A stretch of 64,000 nt of DNA, taken from contig NZ_CP108414.1 of NCBI RefSeq assembly GCF_035978755.1, positions 3,410,001-3,474,000 of the forward strand, in the 5' to 3' direction. Origin of the DNA: Streptomyces sp. NBC_01298. Its GTDB lineage: Bacteria > Actinomycetota > Actinomycetes > Streptomycetales > Streptomycetaceae. The stretch's first letter is position 1. The number at the start of each line of letters is the position of its first letter. The position numbers and the translations under genes were made by a program. The notes below the pieces were generated by a model. The model worked only from the letters and a program-made list of their open reading frames with translations. It was not told the DNA's origin and searched no databases. This document shows, in pieces, positions 1 to 7,771 of this stretch.

Positions 1-301
1 TCCCGAGCTGCCGGAAATGGAGCTCGTCCCGCCACAGCCGGTAGTCCTCGGGCGGCAGGTCCATCCCCCCGCGCCGTACCCGCTGCACCGAGACAACCGG
101 TCGTTGGGGTAGCGGGGCGTACTGGCCGCGCGTGGCCACGGCCACCGTGCTCGTTCCCCTGGTGAATCTCTGCCGTGCCTCGCTGCGAACGATCGCCGAC
201 GCGGTGTCGAGCACCAGGGCAGCACCCTCGGGCATCTCGGCCGGCTCGCGCTGTATCCACGCTGCGAGCTCAGCAACGGTGGCCAATGCTGGGAGTGCCA
301 T
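1..301 (-). CDS. Phage head-tail connector protein (partial, C-terminus beyond left edge)
   Basis: The first 100 codons are visible and open. The ATG at 301 follows a strong GGGGAGGTAACGC ribosome site. The protein begins MALPALATVAELAAWIQREP and shows the short helical start followed by a basic, Arg-rich segment that is common in small head-tail adaptors of siphophages. Its position just after the capsid gene in the transcription direction is where such connectors are found. The family assignment (gp6/gp15-like adaptor) is by context and general look, not by a diagnostic motif. It starts 15 nt beyond the stop of the 51-residue gene and is probably co-transcribed with it. Confidence 0.7.
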   Translation of the reverse strand, partial: MALPALATVAELAAWIQREPAEMPEGAALVLDTASAIVRSEARQRFTRGTSTVAVATRGQYAPLPQRPVVSVQRVRRGGMDLPPEDYRLWRDELHFRQLG

Positions 302-316
302 TACGCGTTACCTCCC

Positions 317-472
317 CTATTCGATTTCTTGTGTGCCGCACTCAAGACAGCGCCGCACGGTCCGAGCCGCCCCGGACGAGTCGAGAACGGGAAAGCTCTC
401 CACTCGGTCCGGGGCAGCGCACGAATCCGTGTGCGGAATCTTCGGGACGGACACCCGCTTACGCGGCGGCAT
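317..472 (-). CDS. Small phage protein, 51 aa, one CxxC motif, unknown function
   Basis: A short frame fits exactly between the capsid stop (484) and the connector start (301). The ATG at 472 lies about 8 nt after an AAGGGGG ribosome site that overlaps the capsid stop codon. The translation begins MPPRKRVSVPK and ends with RRCLECGTQEIE. The single CxxC near the C-terminus could bind metal as a dimer, or may be incidental. I do not recognise the family. Tight spacing on both sides, a good ribosome site and the lack of any other use of the gap support a real gene. Confidence 0.7.
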   Translation of the reverse strand: MPPRKRVSVPKIPHTDSCAAPDRVESFPVLDSSGAARTVRRCLECGTQEIE

Positions 473-483
473 CCGATTCCCCC

Positions 484-1440
484 TTACTTGGCGAGGACGC
501 CGTTAAGACGCGCAGCGCCACGGCCACCGAAGATCGCGAGTCCGGTGTAAAACTCGATTCGCGTCCGGTAAGAGGGCTTGGTCTCAAGCTCGCCCAGGTC
601 CGTGACCTGAATGCCGCCGTTGGTGAGACCGGTAACCGCTCGGTCGTCCTCGGACTGTCCGAAGCGCACGGCGTAAATGCTGGACGCGTCGACTGCCGAG
701 CCCTGAGTTTCCGTCTGCGGGAGAATGTCCGCGCCCGCAGCAGTCTGGCCGGGGTCAAGGATCGGAATTCCGTTGTACGTCGCTACGAGCTTTCCGGTAA
801 GAGCCTCGCGGACCATTTCGAAACCGCCGATCCGGCGAGCCGCAGAACGCACCTTCGCGATCACCTGCCGGTTTGCGTACAGCGCCCCGTTAGTGCTGTT
901 CAGGCCCGGGACCTGTGCAACAAGCTGATCCATCAGGTCGAAGAACTTGTGGGAATCGTCAGCGCCAGCGCCCACAATCGGGGCACCGTTCGTGCCCGCG
1001 CTCAGTACCTGCCCACCGGTCAGGCGCTTCCGCAGACCGTCAAAGGACTTGGAATCGGTAGCGGTGTCGCCGTTGAAAAATGTTTCGGCGAACTTGTAGG
1101 ACGCCGCCTTGATCTTCATGCGGGTCTGAATGGCGCGCTGGTCGTTCAGGTTGCCGCGAGTCTGGACAATGAACTTGTCGACGTCCGCGTCACCGCCGAG
1201 AATGACCAGGCTTTCAGACTTCTGGTTCACGGTGCCCGTGCTCTCGGCGTACGCCTCATTGACCGTTCGGAACTGAACGCCCGGGAGGGTGCCCTCCTCG
1301 TTGTAGGCGTACGCGTTGCCCTGAATGGTCAGCAGCGGGATACGGTCGAGGATGCTGGATTCCTGCACGAACGTCTCTATGACGCCGCGCTGGAGATCCG
1401 TGGTCGAGAGCTTTGCAGCCTCGGGAAGGGTCAGTGCCAT
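484..1440 (-). CDS. Major capsid protein (HK97-fold type)
   Basis: A 318-residue protein beginning MALTLPEAAK. It has the features of actinophage major capsid proteins: an N-terminal helical arm (residues 1-30), the segment QESSILDRIPLL, a long middle with ADVDKFIVQTRGN, and a C-terminal P-domain-like end (YRTRIEFYTGLAIFGG). The ATG follows an AGGGGGA ribosome site. It sits immediately downstream of the scaffold gene, the usual order for HK97-like phages, and has no fused protease or delta domain. A hairpin with a U-tract lies in the 87-nt gap before it, so its transcription may be tuned separately from the scaffold. Confidence 0.9.
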   Translation of the reverse strand: MALTLPEAAKLSTTDLQRGVIETFVQESSILDRIPLLTIQGNAYAYNEEGTLPGVQFRTVNEAYAESTGTVNQKSESLVILGGDADVDKFIVQTRGNLNDQRAIQTRMKIKAASYKFAETFFNGDTATDSKSFDGLRKRLTGGQVLSAGTNGAPIVGAGADDSHKFFDLMDQLVAQVPGLNSTNGALYANRQVIAKVRSAARRIGGFEMVREALTGKLVATYNGIPILDPGQTAAGADILPQTETQGSAVDASSIYAVRFGQSEDDRAVTGLTNGGIQVTDLGELETKPSYRTRIEFYTGLAIFGGRGAARLNGVLAK

Positions 1441-1468
1441 TTAGTAAATCCCCCTGGTTTTGGGCATG

Positions 1469-1503
1469 AAAAAAGGGACGGCACTCGGATTGAGTGCGTC
1501 CCC
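1469..1503 (-). terminator. Intrinsic terminator or attenuator between scaffold and capsid genes
   Basis: On the minus strand GGGACGCACTC pairs with GAGTGCCGTCCC (one bulged C) and is followed by a run of six U. It lies in the 87-nt gap between the scaffold stop (1528) and the capsid start (1440), inside the operon. A leaky terminator here would change the scaffold-to-capsid ratio unless a promoter follows. No clear promoter is visible. Confidence 0.7.
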
Positions 1504-1527
1504 GGAATCGGGTTAAGCGGTGAAAGG

Positions 1528-2088
1528 TCAGCCCGTGCGGTAGGCACGCCGCAGACGGTCCTGCGGGGTAGCGGGCTCGGGCTCGCCAGACTCGCGCTGA
1601 CCGGCGCCTACGTCGCCCCACATCGGGGCCTGTCGGTTCGGGTCCAGCGCTGCGGCAAGGTAAGGCTTGTCCTTGATCAGCTTTTCGACGGCAGCCGATA
1701 CCGCCTTAACGTCGACCTCCCCGCCCTTGCCGGTAAGCGCGGCAGCGTCGACCAGGGCGAGCGCGTCGGACGGATCGCGCAGCCGGCCCGCCGCAGCGGC
1801 TCGGATCTCGGCACGAACGAGCTGCACCCTGAACTCTTCGCGGATCTCGGCCCGCAGTGCGGCAACATCGTCCGGCTTCTGTGCAGCGTTCGAGCGGCGC
1901 AGCCGGGCCGCTTCCGCCTCAGCCTCCGTGGCGCGGTTCTCGGCAGCCTCTCGGGCAGTGCGCTCGGCAGTCAGCTCCTTGGGCTCGGCACCCTCGGCCG
2001 GCTGGTCGCCCTCGGGCTTGGCGCCCTGGTGCTCGTCCTCACCGATCTTCGGCTCGTCCGCAGCGTTCGTGTTCGGCGTATCCGCCAT
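1528..2088 (-). CDS. Phage scaffolding protein
   Basis: A 186-residue acidic, Ala/Glu-rich protein that starts MADTPNTNAADEPK. A long predicted coiled coil (about residues 38-75, rich in A, E and R heptads) is followed by a conserved-looking module ALVDAAALTGKGGEVD and a basic C-terminus ending RRAYRTG, the usual capsid-binding end of a scaffold. The start is chosen because AGGGGGA lies about 5 nt upstream. The frame stays open further upstream, but no better ribosome site is seen there. It lies directly before the capsid gene, as expected. Confidence 0.85.
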   Translation of the reverse strand: MADTPNTNAADEPKIGEDEHQGAKPEGDQPAEGAEPKELTAERTAREAAENRATEAEAEAARLRRSNAAQKPDDVAALRAEIREEFRVQLVRAEIRAAAAGRLRDPSDALALVDAAALTGKGGEVDVKAVSAAVEKLIKDKPYLAAALDPNRQAPMWGDVGAGQRESGEPEPATPQDRLRRAYRTG

Positions 2089-2096
2089 GAGTCCCC

Positions 2097-3077
2097 CTAA
2101 ATGATGTAGCCGTGTTTCTTGAGCATGGCTATTTGATGTTCGCGGGATTCCCCAGCGAGCTTGAATATCGTTTCGGGCATGAGCCGTGCCTCTTTGGCTC
2201 GCTCGTAGCGTTTGCCCGGAACCTTCTGAAACTCGGAGCGCATAGCCTGCGACCCAAGCCCACGTTTCGTCACACCCTCGGTCGTAACCGCCATAGGGCC
2301 ACGCCCAGTTAGGGCGGTAGCCATACCTCGGCGAGCGTTGATGATCTGCCCAAGATCCGCCCCGGCTGCAAGTGCCTTGACTCCTGCCTCGCCGAGCCGT
2401 TTGTGTTGCTCCTCGGGGCTCATCTCTCGGAACAAGTCCTCGGGGCTCTTGCTCGCCTTCCATTCGTCATTGGTCATGGGCTGCATGCCGCAGTCGCATT
2501 TGGGATGACGCTTGAAACCTGTGCTGTAGCTGTACTGACGACCGGCGAGAATGATGCAGCGTGCACAAGCGGGAAGCTTGACCACGCGGACATAGGACAC
2601 ACAGCGTGGATGGGCAGCCATGGCAACCGAGTTGGCAGCACGGGCGGTATCCGCAATCTGAGTGCTCACCATCATGGACATTTGCGTAAGCCCCCGTAGC
2701 GCGGCCAGTTCGGCACTCTCGCCGGCTGCCAGACTCTGAGCCGTTGTGAGGCTCGGCAGGTACAGCAGCGAGGCGAGCGGACGAGCGTCGGACGCAATGC
2801 CGACCAGGCCGGAGGGATTGACCGTTCCGAGCGGAGCCGCTGCGGCCCCTTGGGCTGCCATCGACGCACCGACAAAGAGTTGCGCGCCCTGAGTTGCGGA
2901 GAGTTGCCCCGCCAGGACAGCGCGGAGAATCTGCGCTCCCGTCTCCCCCTGCATGGCTGACAGAATCCGGTCCGCAGGCACATCCCGCCAAAGCCCTTGG
3001 ATAGCCGCTACGACGGCCCGGGAAATGCTTTGGGCTTGGGTGTACCGCGCGGCTGCCAAATCGTCTACTAGGGCCAT
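2097..3077 (-). CDS. MuF-like minor capsid / head morphogenesis protein
   Basis: A 326-residue protein. Residues 1-150 are Ala-rich and helical. The centre carries the cysteine-rich core typical of MuF-type minor head proteins: CARCIILAGR, then HPKCDCGMQP. The C-terminal part has the stretch SPEDLFREMSPEEQ and GADLGQIINARRGM that often follows the MuF core in Streptomyces phages. The ATG overlaps the stop codon of the portal gene (TGATG), so translation is probably coupled. It lies between portal and scaffold, the normal position. A few virion copies probably sit near the portal (known of the family). Confidence 0.8.
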   Translation of the reverse strand: MALVDDLAAARYTQAQSISRAVVAAIQGLWRDVPADRILSAMQGETGAQILRAVLAGQLSATQGAQLFVGASMAAQGAAAAPLGTVNPSGLVGIASDARPLASLLYLPSLTTAQSLAAGESAELAALRGLTQMSMMVSTQIADTARAANSVAMAAHPRCVSYVRVVKLPACARCIILAGRQYSYSTGFKRHPKCDCGMQPMTNDEWKASKSPEDLFREMSPEEQHKRLGEAGVKALAAGADLGQIINARRGMATALTGRGPMAVTTEGVTKRGLGSQAMRSEFQKVPGKRYERAKEARLMPETIFKLAGESREHQIAMLKKHGYII

Positions 3078-4135
3078 CAGGCAGCCTCTACGGGCGGACC
3101 CTCGGGCTGGTCCTGGTCCTGGTCGGGCTTGGGGCCGAAGAGATCGGCCATGCCGCCCCCGAGGATCGCTGAAGCCTGGTCATCCCGCATGCTCTTCCAT
3201 CGGTTGATGACTTCGGGCGTGACTCCGGGGATTCGCTCCCAAAGGGCTTCGTCCGGTACGCCGATGGCTTTCATCTTGACCAGCGCATCGGAGTACTGAC
3301 TATCGCTTCGAAACTGCGGGTCCCGCCAAATGACACCACCGAGCGCAAGCGACTCCGCCCGTTCCGGCTCACCGTTGGCAAGAGCTTCAAGCCGCATGAT
3401 CTCGCGGAGCGCGGAGCCAAAATGACGCTGCCTCTCTGTGACCTTTGCGACTAGTCCGGCCTCACTGGCCGCGAGGGCATCGGCGCTCACCTGAATTAGA
3501 GCGCCGGTTAGGTACGTAGCGGGTGTGCGGGTCTGAGCGGCAATGTGCTCGACTGCCTTGTCAATAACCCGCAAGTAGTTGTCGAGATCAGCGGCGGAGA
3601 ATTCGGCAATGGATGCGCCTTCCTTCTCCAGCCACAGCAGACGGTCCGACCGGAATTTGTCGAGCGGCAAATCTTCCTCGCCGACCACTTCGCCCGTGTC
3701 ATCGGTGATCTCCCGCACGGGGCGATCCATTCCGAGCACAGCGCGAGCGGGAAGAGCGAGACCGTCTGAGGCGGTCATCAGGTGAGCCCAAAGGGTGTTC
3801 ACCGCATCCTGTAGCGGCAGCACCGTTGCAAGCTCACTGCGGGGCGAGCCATGCAGTCGAGAACGGTTCTGCAATTCAACCAGCGGCACCACGCCGAGCG
3901 GATTAGGGATATGGCTCGGCTCGCCACGGGAAAGCCCCGCAGTGCGTCCGGTCCATGCTCCGCCCTCACGGTTCGGACGTTGCCACCGGTACACCATTTT
4001 GGGCGTGAACAGTGTTGAGAATTCCGTGTCGGAGTCCCGCCATGTGATCAGGCCGGCTGAACGGGCGCGGCGACGTCCCGGCACGTACTCGACAATGGCG
4101 CTGGACGCGTGCTGAAAGGTGATTTCAACGCTCAT
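3077..4135 (-). CDS. Portal protein, C-terminal piece (split gene)
   Basis: A 352-residue open frame that starts MSVEITFQHASS and carries the bulk of an SPP1-gp6-like portal: wing and stem segments, HIAAQTRTPATYLTGAL, and an acidic Pro-rich C-terminus. It has no own N-terminal portal region. That region is encoded just upstream (4125-4493) in a different frame, and the two reading frames overlap by 11 nt (ATG AGC GTT GA). Relative to the upstream piece the frame is shifted by +1. It is either a frameshifted portal, a genuinely bipartite portal made by coupled restart at this ATG, or a sequencing error. No ribosome site other than the coupling is evident. Confidence 0.7.
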   Translation of the reverse strand: MSVEITFQHASSAIVEYVPGRRRARSAGLITWRDSDTEFSTLFTPKMVYRWQRPNREGGAWTGRTAGLSRGEPSHIPNPLGVVPLVELQNRSRLHGSPRSELATVLPLQDAVNTLWAHLMTASDGLALPARAVLGMDRPVREITDDTGEVVGEEDLPLDKFRSDRLLWLEKEGASIAEFSAADLDNYLRVIDKAVEHIAAQTRTPATYLTGALIQVSADALAASEAGLVAKVTERQRHFGSALREIMRLEALANGEPERAESLALGGVIWRDPQFRSDSQYSDALVKMKAIGVPDEALWERIPGVTPEVINRWKSMRDDQASAILGGGMADLFGPKPDQDQDQPEGPPVEAA

Positions 4136-4493
4136 CGTTGCCCCAAACCAGCGCATACGAGCGCCCGGTAATCAGGGCTTCAAGCAGTGCCAGACCGATT
4201 TCTACGTCACACTCCGACCGGCGCCACGCCTTACCAGCGGCATCGTCAACCGAACCGTCTTCCAACCGAAACCCAATCGGCACCAGTCGTTCAACCGTGG
4301 CATCCGGCACCACGGCGCACCAGTTGTCGGAGAACTCATCGAAGAGCCCGCCTGTTTGCGTGCTGAACTCCGGCGAGGAAAACAGGAGGGGCCGCTTACC
4401 CTCGTAGGCATCTGACCATTTCTTAGCGGCGGTCTTACGGCGCTGCACTTTGGCGTATAGCCGTTCCGTCATCTGTAGCGGTGTCTCCGTCAT
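4125..4493 (-). CDS. Portal protein, N-terminal piece (split gene)
   Basis: 122 residues beginning MTETPLQMTERLYAKV, with a GAGGGGGG ribosome site before the ATG. The text matches the beginning of actinophage portal proteins (for example FDEFSDNWCAVVPDATVERL and ALITGRSYALVWGND), then stops at DER followed by TGA. The expected continuation (VEITFQH, a beta-strand and IVEY) is found immediately downstream in the +1 frame. The two pieces together would give about 470 residues, the usual length for this family. The break falls in the middle of a conserved domain and not at a domain border, which favours mutation or frameshifting over evolved fission. Confidence 0.7.
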   Translation of the reverse strand: MTETPLQMTERLYAKVQRRKTAAKKWSDAYEGKRPLLFSSPEFSTQTGGLFDEFSDNWCAVVPDATVERLVPIGFRLEDGSVDDAAGKAWRRSECDVEIGLALLEALITGRSYALVWGNDER

Positions 4494-4510
4494 GAACCCC
4501 CCTCGGGCAT

Positions 4511-4543
4511 AAAGAAACCCCGGCCGGCTGTTCCCGAGCGGGG
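4511..4543 (-). terminator. Intrinsic terminator between terminase and portal
   Basis: On the minus strand CCCCGCTCGG pairs with CCGGCCGGGG (one C-C mismatch, one U-G pair, loop of 6) and is followed by UUUCUUU. It fills the gap between the TerL stop (4546) and the portal ribosome site, so part of the transcripts may stop before the head genes. Confidence 0.6.
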
Positions 4544-4545
4544 TG

Positions 4546-6243
4546 TTAGGCACTCGCAGCGCGAGGGCGCTTAAGCGGTCTACGTACGTACCCGTCCAGT
4601 GCCATGACCGCAGCGGCAATCCCGTCAATGCGAGCTGATGACTTGCCCCGGTCGGGCTTGACGGGCCTAAGGTTGTCGTTACCGTCTCGGTAGACTTCGA
4701 CAACGGATGCATTCCAGCGGAGCACGGGGTTACCGCCGTGGCGTATCTGCCCCTCGCGCAGTAGCCGTTCAAGCTCTTTCGATCCGGGCGACATTCCTAG
4801 ATAGGTCTGCGCGATAGGCACCACGTCGACACCGCGCGTTTTCGCTTCGATGCGCTGGACGAGCTGACCCGCAAACATGCGGTCATAGCTGATTCGCTGA
4901 ACGTCCAGCCGGCGACAGTCCGCAATGATCTGCTTTTCAATCGCGTCATAGTCAATTGCGTCGCCCTCGGTGAGCGTGAGTAATCCGTCCGCCACCCATT
5001 GCCGCAGCGGGACCTGTAGCTGTTGTTCTAGCTCGTCTACGCGCTCTTCCGGCAGCCAGAAACGAGCGACTAGTTCCAGCTCGACCCCGGGCACGCGGGA
5101 CTCAACAGCGAGAACCCATGCGGAAAGGTCAGAGACCGCCGAAAGGTCTACCCCGCCCCATGCCCGGCGGTATCGAAACGCTTTGTCGTTCACCTCTCCG
5201 GCATTCTCGTCCCACAGCGCGATAGGCAGCCACCGTGAAGCGGCCCGCATTCGGCGGTTGAGGGACAGTCGGCAGAAGGTGGGGAAATAGGATGGAGTCG
5301 ACTTGGCCTTTGCGGCCTCGCGGCGCATGTAGGCAAGCGACGGAGAGGCACCCAAACCGGGGTTGGCCTTACGCCATGTGTCCTCGCTGAAAGGGTCGTC
5401 TGATTCCTCGGCAGCCCAAATGACGCCGTAGTGTCCGGGGTCATCAACGATGCCGTCTGCACAGCGGCGGGTGTAGACATGTTTCTCGTCGTAGATGCTG
5501 CCCTCGGTGCCCTCGTCCGCAGTCGTAATGAAGATGACGAGCGGCTGATCTCGGGCACCGGTACCGGTCTCGATAGCGTCGATAAGGTCACGGCGCTTGT
5601 GCACGTGGACCTCATCCACAATGGCACCGCTGACATTGAGTCCGTGTGCGGTTTCGGCGATCTTCGAAAGGGCCCGGAAGACTCCGCCCGTGCGGGGTAC
5701 CCGGATAAGGCCCCTGAGAACCTCTACACGGCCCCTTACGGCCCGCGAAGTAAGGGCCATGCGCTTCGCGTCATCAAAGACACGTTCAGCCTGCGGAAGG
5801 CTGCCAGCCGCCGCATAGACTTCGGCGCCAATCTCTCGGTCAGCGAGGAGCAACACCAACCCGATGCCGCTGCTAAGCGTGCTCTTGCCGTTCTTACGCG
5901 GCACTTCAATCCATGCCGAGCGGACCACGCGGACAGCGCGGCCAAGCTCTTCCGAGTAGGCGAGCCATCCGAAAATTGGAGCGATGACCCAAACGACCTG
6001 CCACGGCGAGAGCTTGAGCGGAGTGGAGCCCCAACGGCCCTTTGTGTGCTTGAACGTCTGGATAGCGCCGATGGCTCGCCGGGCGGACTCCACATCGAAG
6101 AACGCGCCCGGAGCCTGCGAGGCCTGTACGGCCGTAACGAGGGGGCGGGAACGTATCGCATCGGCTATCTCGTCATCGGTAAGCCCGAGCTCGTACAGCG
6201 CGTCCAGGGGTACGGGAAGCCCGTCAGTCAAAGATCCCATCAT
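4546..6243 (-). CDS. Terminase large subunit (ATPase and nuclease)
   Basis: A 565-residue DNA-packaging motor protein. The N-terminal ATPase shows a Walker A PRKNGKS (residues 115-121) and a Walker B ending in DE (210-211, in SGAIVDEVH). The C-terminal RNase-H-like nuclease shows an aspartate in GGVDLSAVSDL, another in ISYDRMF and a third in ARIDGIAAAV. The gene overlaps the small terminase gene by 20 bp. Two tandem ATG codons are possible starts, and the first lies 5 nt after GGGGGCG. Family: HK97/lambdoid Terminase_1 type. Confidence 0.93.
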   Translation of the reverse strand: MMGSLTDGLPVPLDALYELGLTDDEIADAIRSRPLVTAVQASQAPGAFFDVESARRAIGAIQTFKHTKGRWGSTPLKLSPWQVVWVIAPIFGWLAYSEELGRAVRVVRSAWIEVPRKNGKSTLSSGIGLVLLLADREIGAEVYAAAGSLPQAERVFDDAKRMALTSRAVRGRVEVLRGLIRVPRTGGVFRALSKIAETAHGLNVSGAIVDEVHVHKRRDLIDAIETGTGARDQPLVIFITTADEGTEGSIYDEKHVYTRRCADGIVDDPGHYGVIWAAEESDDPFSEDTWRKANPGLGASPSLAYMRREAAKAKSTPSYFPTFCRLSLNRRMRAASRWLPIALWDENAGEVNDKAFRYRRAWGGVDLSAVSDLSAWVLAVESRVPGVELELVARFWLPEERVDELEQQLQVPLRQWVADGLLTLTEGDAIDYDAIEKQIIADCRRLDVQRISYDRMFAGQLVQRIEAKTRGVDVVPIAQTYLGMSPGSKELERLLREGQIRHGGNPVLRWNASVVEVYRDGNDNLRPVKPDRGKSSARIDGIAAAVMALDGYVRRPLKRPRAASA

Positions 6244-6706
6244 CGTCGCCCCCGCTGAATTCCGGCGGGGTGATCCGAGTTGCCGATGCGGGGCTCAGCC
6301 CCAACTCGCCGACCAGCGAACGGAAGTGACTCCGGTACTGGTGGGCAATCGTCACCCAAGGATTCTTGACGTTCCCGCGCTCTGTCTCGACTACTAGGCC
6401 GTTACGGGACAGCTCCCGCTCTGCCTGCCATAGGCGAGCGGCTGTCACGCAATACTCGATAGCGGTTTCCCGCTGTGGATCAGTGAGGCCGGCCGAGTGC
6501 ACCAGGGCCGGAATCGTCCGCGCCCAAACATCAGCGGCCATACGCCGCACATCAGCGGAGCCGGTACCGGGCAGGCGGTCCGACCAGTCAGGCTCGACAG
6601 GCGCAGTCGGAGCGAAGCGGGCACCCTCGGAATTGCGGTCCGGGCGGAAGGTCCCTTCCCGGACAGCCTGAATATGGGGTTTCGGTTTCTGTCCGGGGAC
6701 AGCCAT
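6224..6706 (-). CDS. Terminase small subunit (P27-like)
   Basis: A 160-residue protein, MAVPGQKPKP at the start, with a GGAGGTG ribosome site. The helical middle contains AIEYCVTAARLWQAERELSRNG, followed by the sequence GNVKNPWVTIAHQ. This pattern (an xxN-P-xx motif before a helix) is characteristic of phage P27-type small terminases. It should recognise pac or cos DNA and recruit TerL. The C-terminus is acidic (GGDDDGIFD) and overlaps the TerL start. Confidence 0.85.
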   Translation of the reverse strand: MAVPGQKPKPHIQAVREGTFRPDRNSEGARFAPTAPVEPDWSDRLPGTGSADVRRMAADVWARTIPALVHSAGLTDPQRETAIEYCVTAARLWQAERELSRNGLVVETERGNVKNPWVTIAHQYRSHFRSLVGELGLSPASATRITPPEFSGGDDDGIFD

Positions 6707-6801
6707 GTGAATTCACCTCCGCGAAAGCGGTCTAATTAGCCATGGGAGTTTTTTGCCTCCCTGCCGCTCGGGAAGGAGAGGGGTTGACCCCCTCCCCCTG
6801 G

Positions 6802-7197
6802 TCAGAACGGCGGGAGCTCGCGCGATTCGCGCCGCGAACGAGCCTCAGCAGCGAATCCGCCCGGCTGATGCCTTGCTGTCTCGCGGTTGTGGCAGGCAAC
6901 GCACAGCGGACGAAGATGACCCGCAGCATCAGGGTTCGCGTCACCCCGTGCGATCAACTCGCGTCGGGACAGCGGGAAGTGGTCCGCCACGTTCGCCAGA
7001 CGGCCACACAGCACGCACCAGGGATGCCGGTACAGGTAGGCACGTCGGATGCGCTGCCAGCGCGTGTCATAGACAGCGCCACCACGTGAAGCACGGTCCG
7101 CGTTCGCCTCGCGCTCATGCTCGGCACAGCGTCCGCCGGCTCGGGTGAGCTCAGGACAGCCGGGTACCGAGCACGGGGGACGGGGCTTACGGGGCAT
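6802..7197 (-). CDS. HNH endonuclease (terminase-linked)
   Basis: A 131-residue protein with two zinc-binding cysteine pairs (CSVPGCPEL near the N-terminus, CVLCG in the core) and an HNH core: VADHFPLSRRE carries the first His, and PLCVACHNRETARH the last. It lies directly upstream of the small terminase gene, where HNH proteins are often needed for packaging with TerL in HK97-like phages (known of the class). GGAGGTGATCCCCT precedes the ATG. The stretch 6707-6801 between it and terS holds a G-rich hairpin but no gene. Confidence 0.88.
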   Translation of the reverse strand: MPRKPRPPCSVPGCPELTRAGGRCAEHEREANADRASRGGAVYDTRWQRIRRAYLYRHPWCVLCGRLANVADHFPLSRRELIARGDANPDAAGHLRPLCVACHNRETARHQPGGFAAEARSRRESRELPPF

Positions 7198-7300
7198 AGG
7201 GGATCACCTCCAATCTGACTAGGGGTAGTGGCGGCGTGACGTTCTGGCATGTCATGATCGGCGTCGAACTACGGCCATGACGCACAGCTAGGAGTCTGAG

Positions 7301-7465
7301 ATGTCCGAAGAGTTGGGCAAGATCGAGCCCGTTGTTTACGGGGTTGCTGAAGACTTCCTCCTGCGCATTGCGGCGGAAGACGAGAAGGACACCGCCGACA
7401 AGGCCGCTGCAAAGGCTGCCGCTGAAACTCCAGCGAACGAGGACGAGCCCAACAAGTCCGCCTGA
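7301..7465 (+). CDS. Small acidic/Ala-rich phage protein, 54 aa, unknown function
   Basis: The ATG at 7301 follows AGGAG by about 6 nt. The product starts MSEELGKIEPVVYG and ends in a charged, Ala-Lys-Glu-rich tail (DKAAAKAAAETP). It is the only rightward gene seen in this part of the prophage, divergent from the HNH gene, and is followed about 70 nt later by a strong hairpin with a TTCG loop. That isolated transcription unit is typical of an accessory or moron-like gene. I do not recognise the family. Confidence 0.6.
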   Translation: MSEELGKIEPVVYGVAEDFLLRIAAEDEKDTADKAAAKAAAETPANEDEPNKSA

Positions 7466-7536
7466 CGCAGCACAGTAAGGTCGAGCCGTCCGCCTCGGCG
7501 GATAGAGCCCGCTTCAGCGAGGACGAGCGACACACG

Positions 7537-7558
7537 GCCCTCGGATTCGTCCGGGGGC
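7537..7558. terminator. Hairpin terminator with TTCG tetraloop
   Basis: GCCCTCGGA and TCCGGGGGC pair over 9 bp (one G-U) around a TTCG loop and are followed by CTTCGTCGTT. It lies downstream of the rightward 54-residue gene and just past the 3' end of the leftward tRNA-like element, so it may serve both strands. Confidence 0.65.
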
Positions 7559-7570
7559 TTCGTCGTTACG

Positions 7571-7669
7571 CGGGGTGTACGGACTCGAACCGTGTTCTTC
7601 CGCCGTGTTCAGCCCCGGGACCAACCGGGCGCCTACTGCGGTCTGCGTGCGCACCTACACCGCACCCCT
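7571..7669 (-). tRNA. tRNA-like element 1 (anticodon unassigned, irregular)
   Basis: Read on the minus strand. The 3' part has a T-arm GGTTCGAGTCC and an acceptor strand CACCCCG that pairs with AGGGGTG at the 5' end (6 of 7). A D-stem GTGT/ACGC follows the acceptor. The anticodon stem can be drawn as GACCG/CGGTT, but the loop is then 11 nt, not 7. A long variable region with its own hairpin makes the whole 99 nt. No CCA is encoded. It could be a degenerate class II tRNA or a tRNA mimic. A covariance-model scan is needed to settle it. Confidence 0.45.
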
Positions 7670-7771
7670 TCCCCACCCGCACGAGTCTGGTTAGGACCCG
7701 TCCGGGGCGGTGTCTGTGAATCCCTTTGCGAGGATGGCCACGACCATCAACAGCACTGCAAAGCAGCGGAG

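Noticed and set aside
175..2100. 641-codon plus-strand frame over the capsid region
   Set aside because: It is antisense to capsid and scaffold genes, which have ribosome sites and family sequence.
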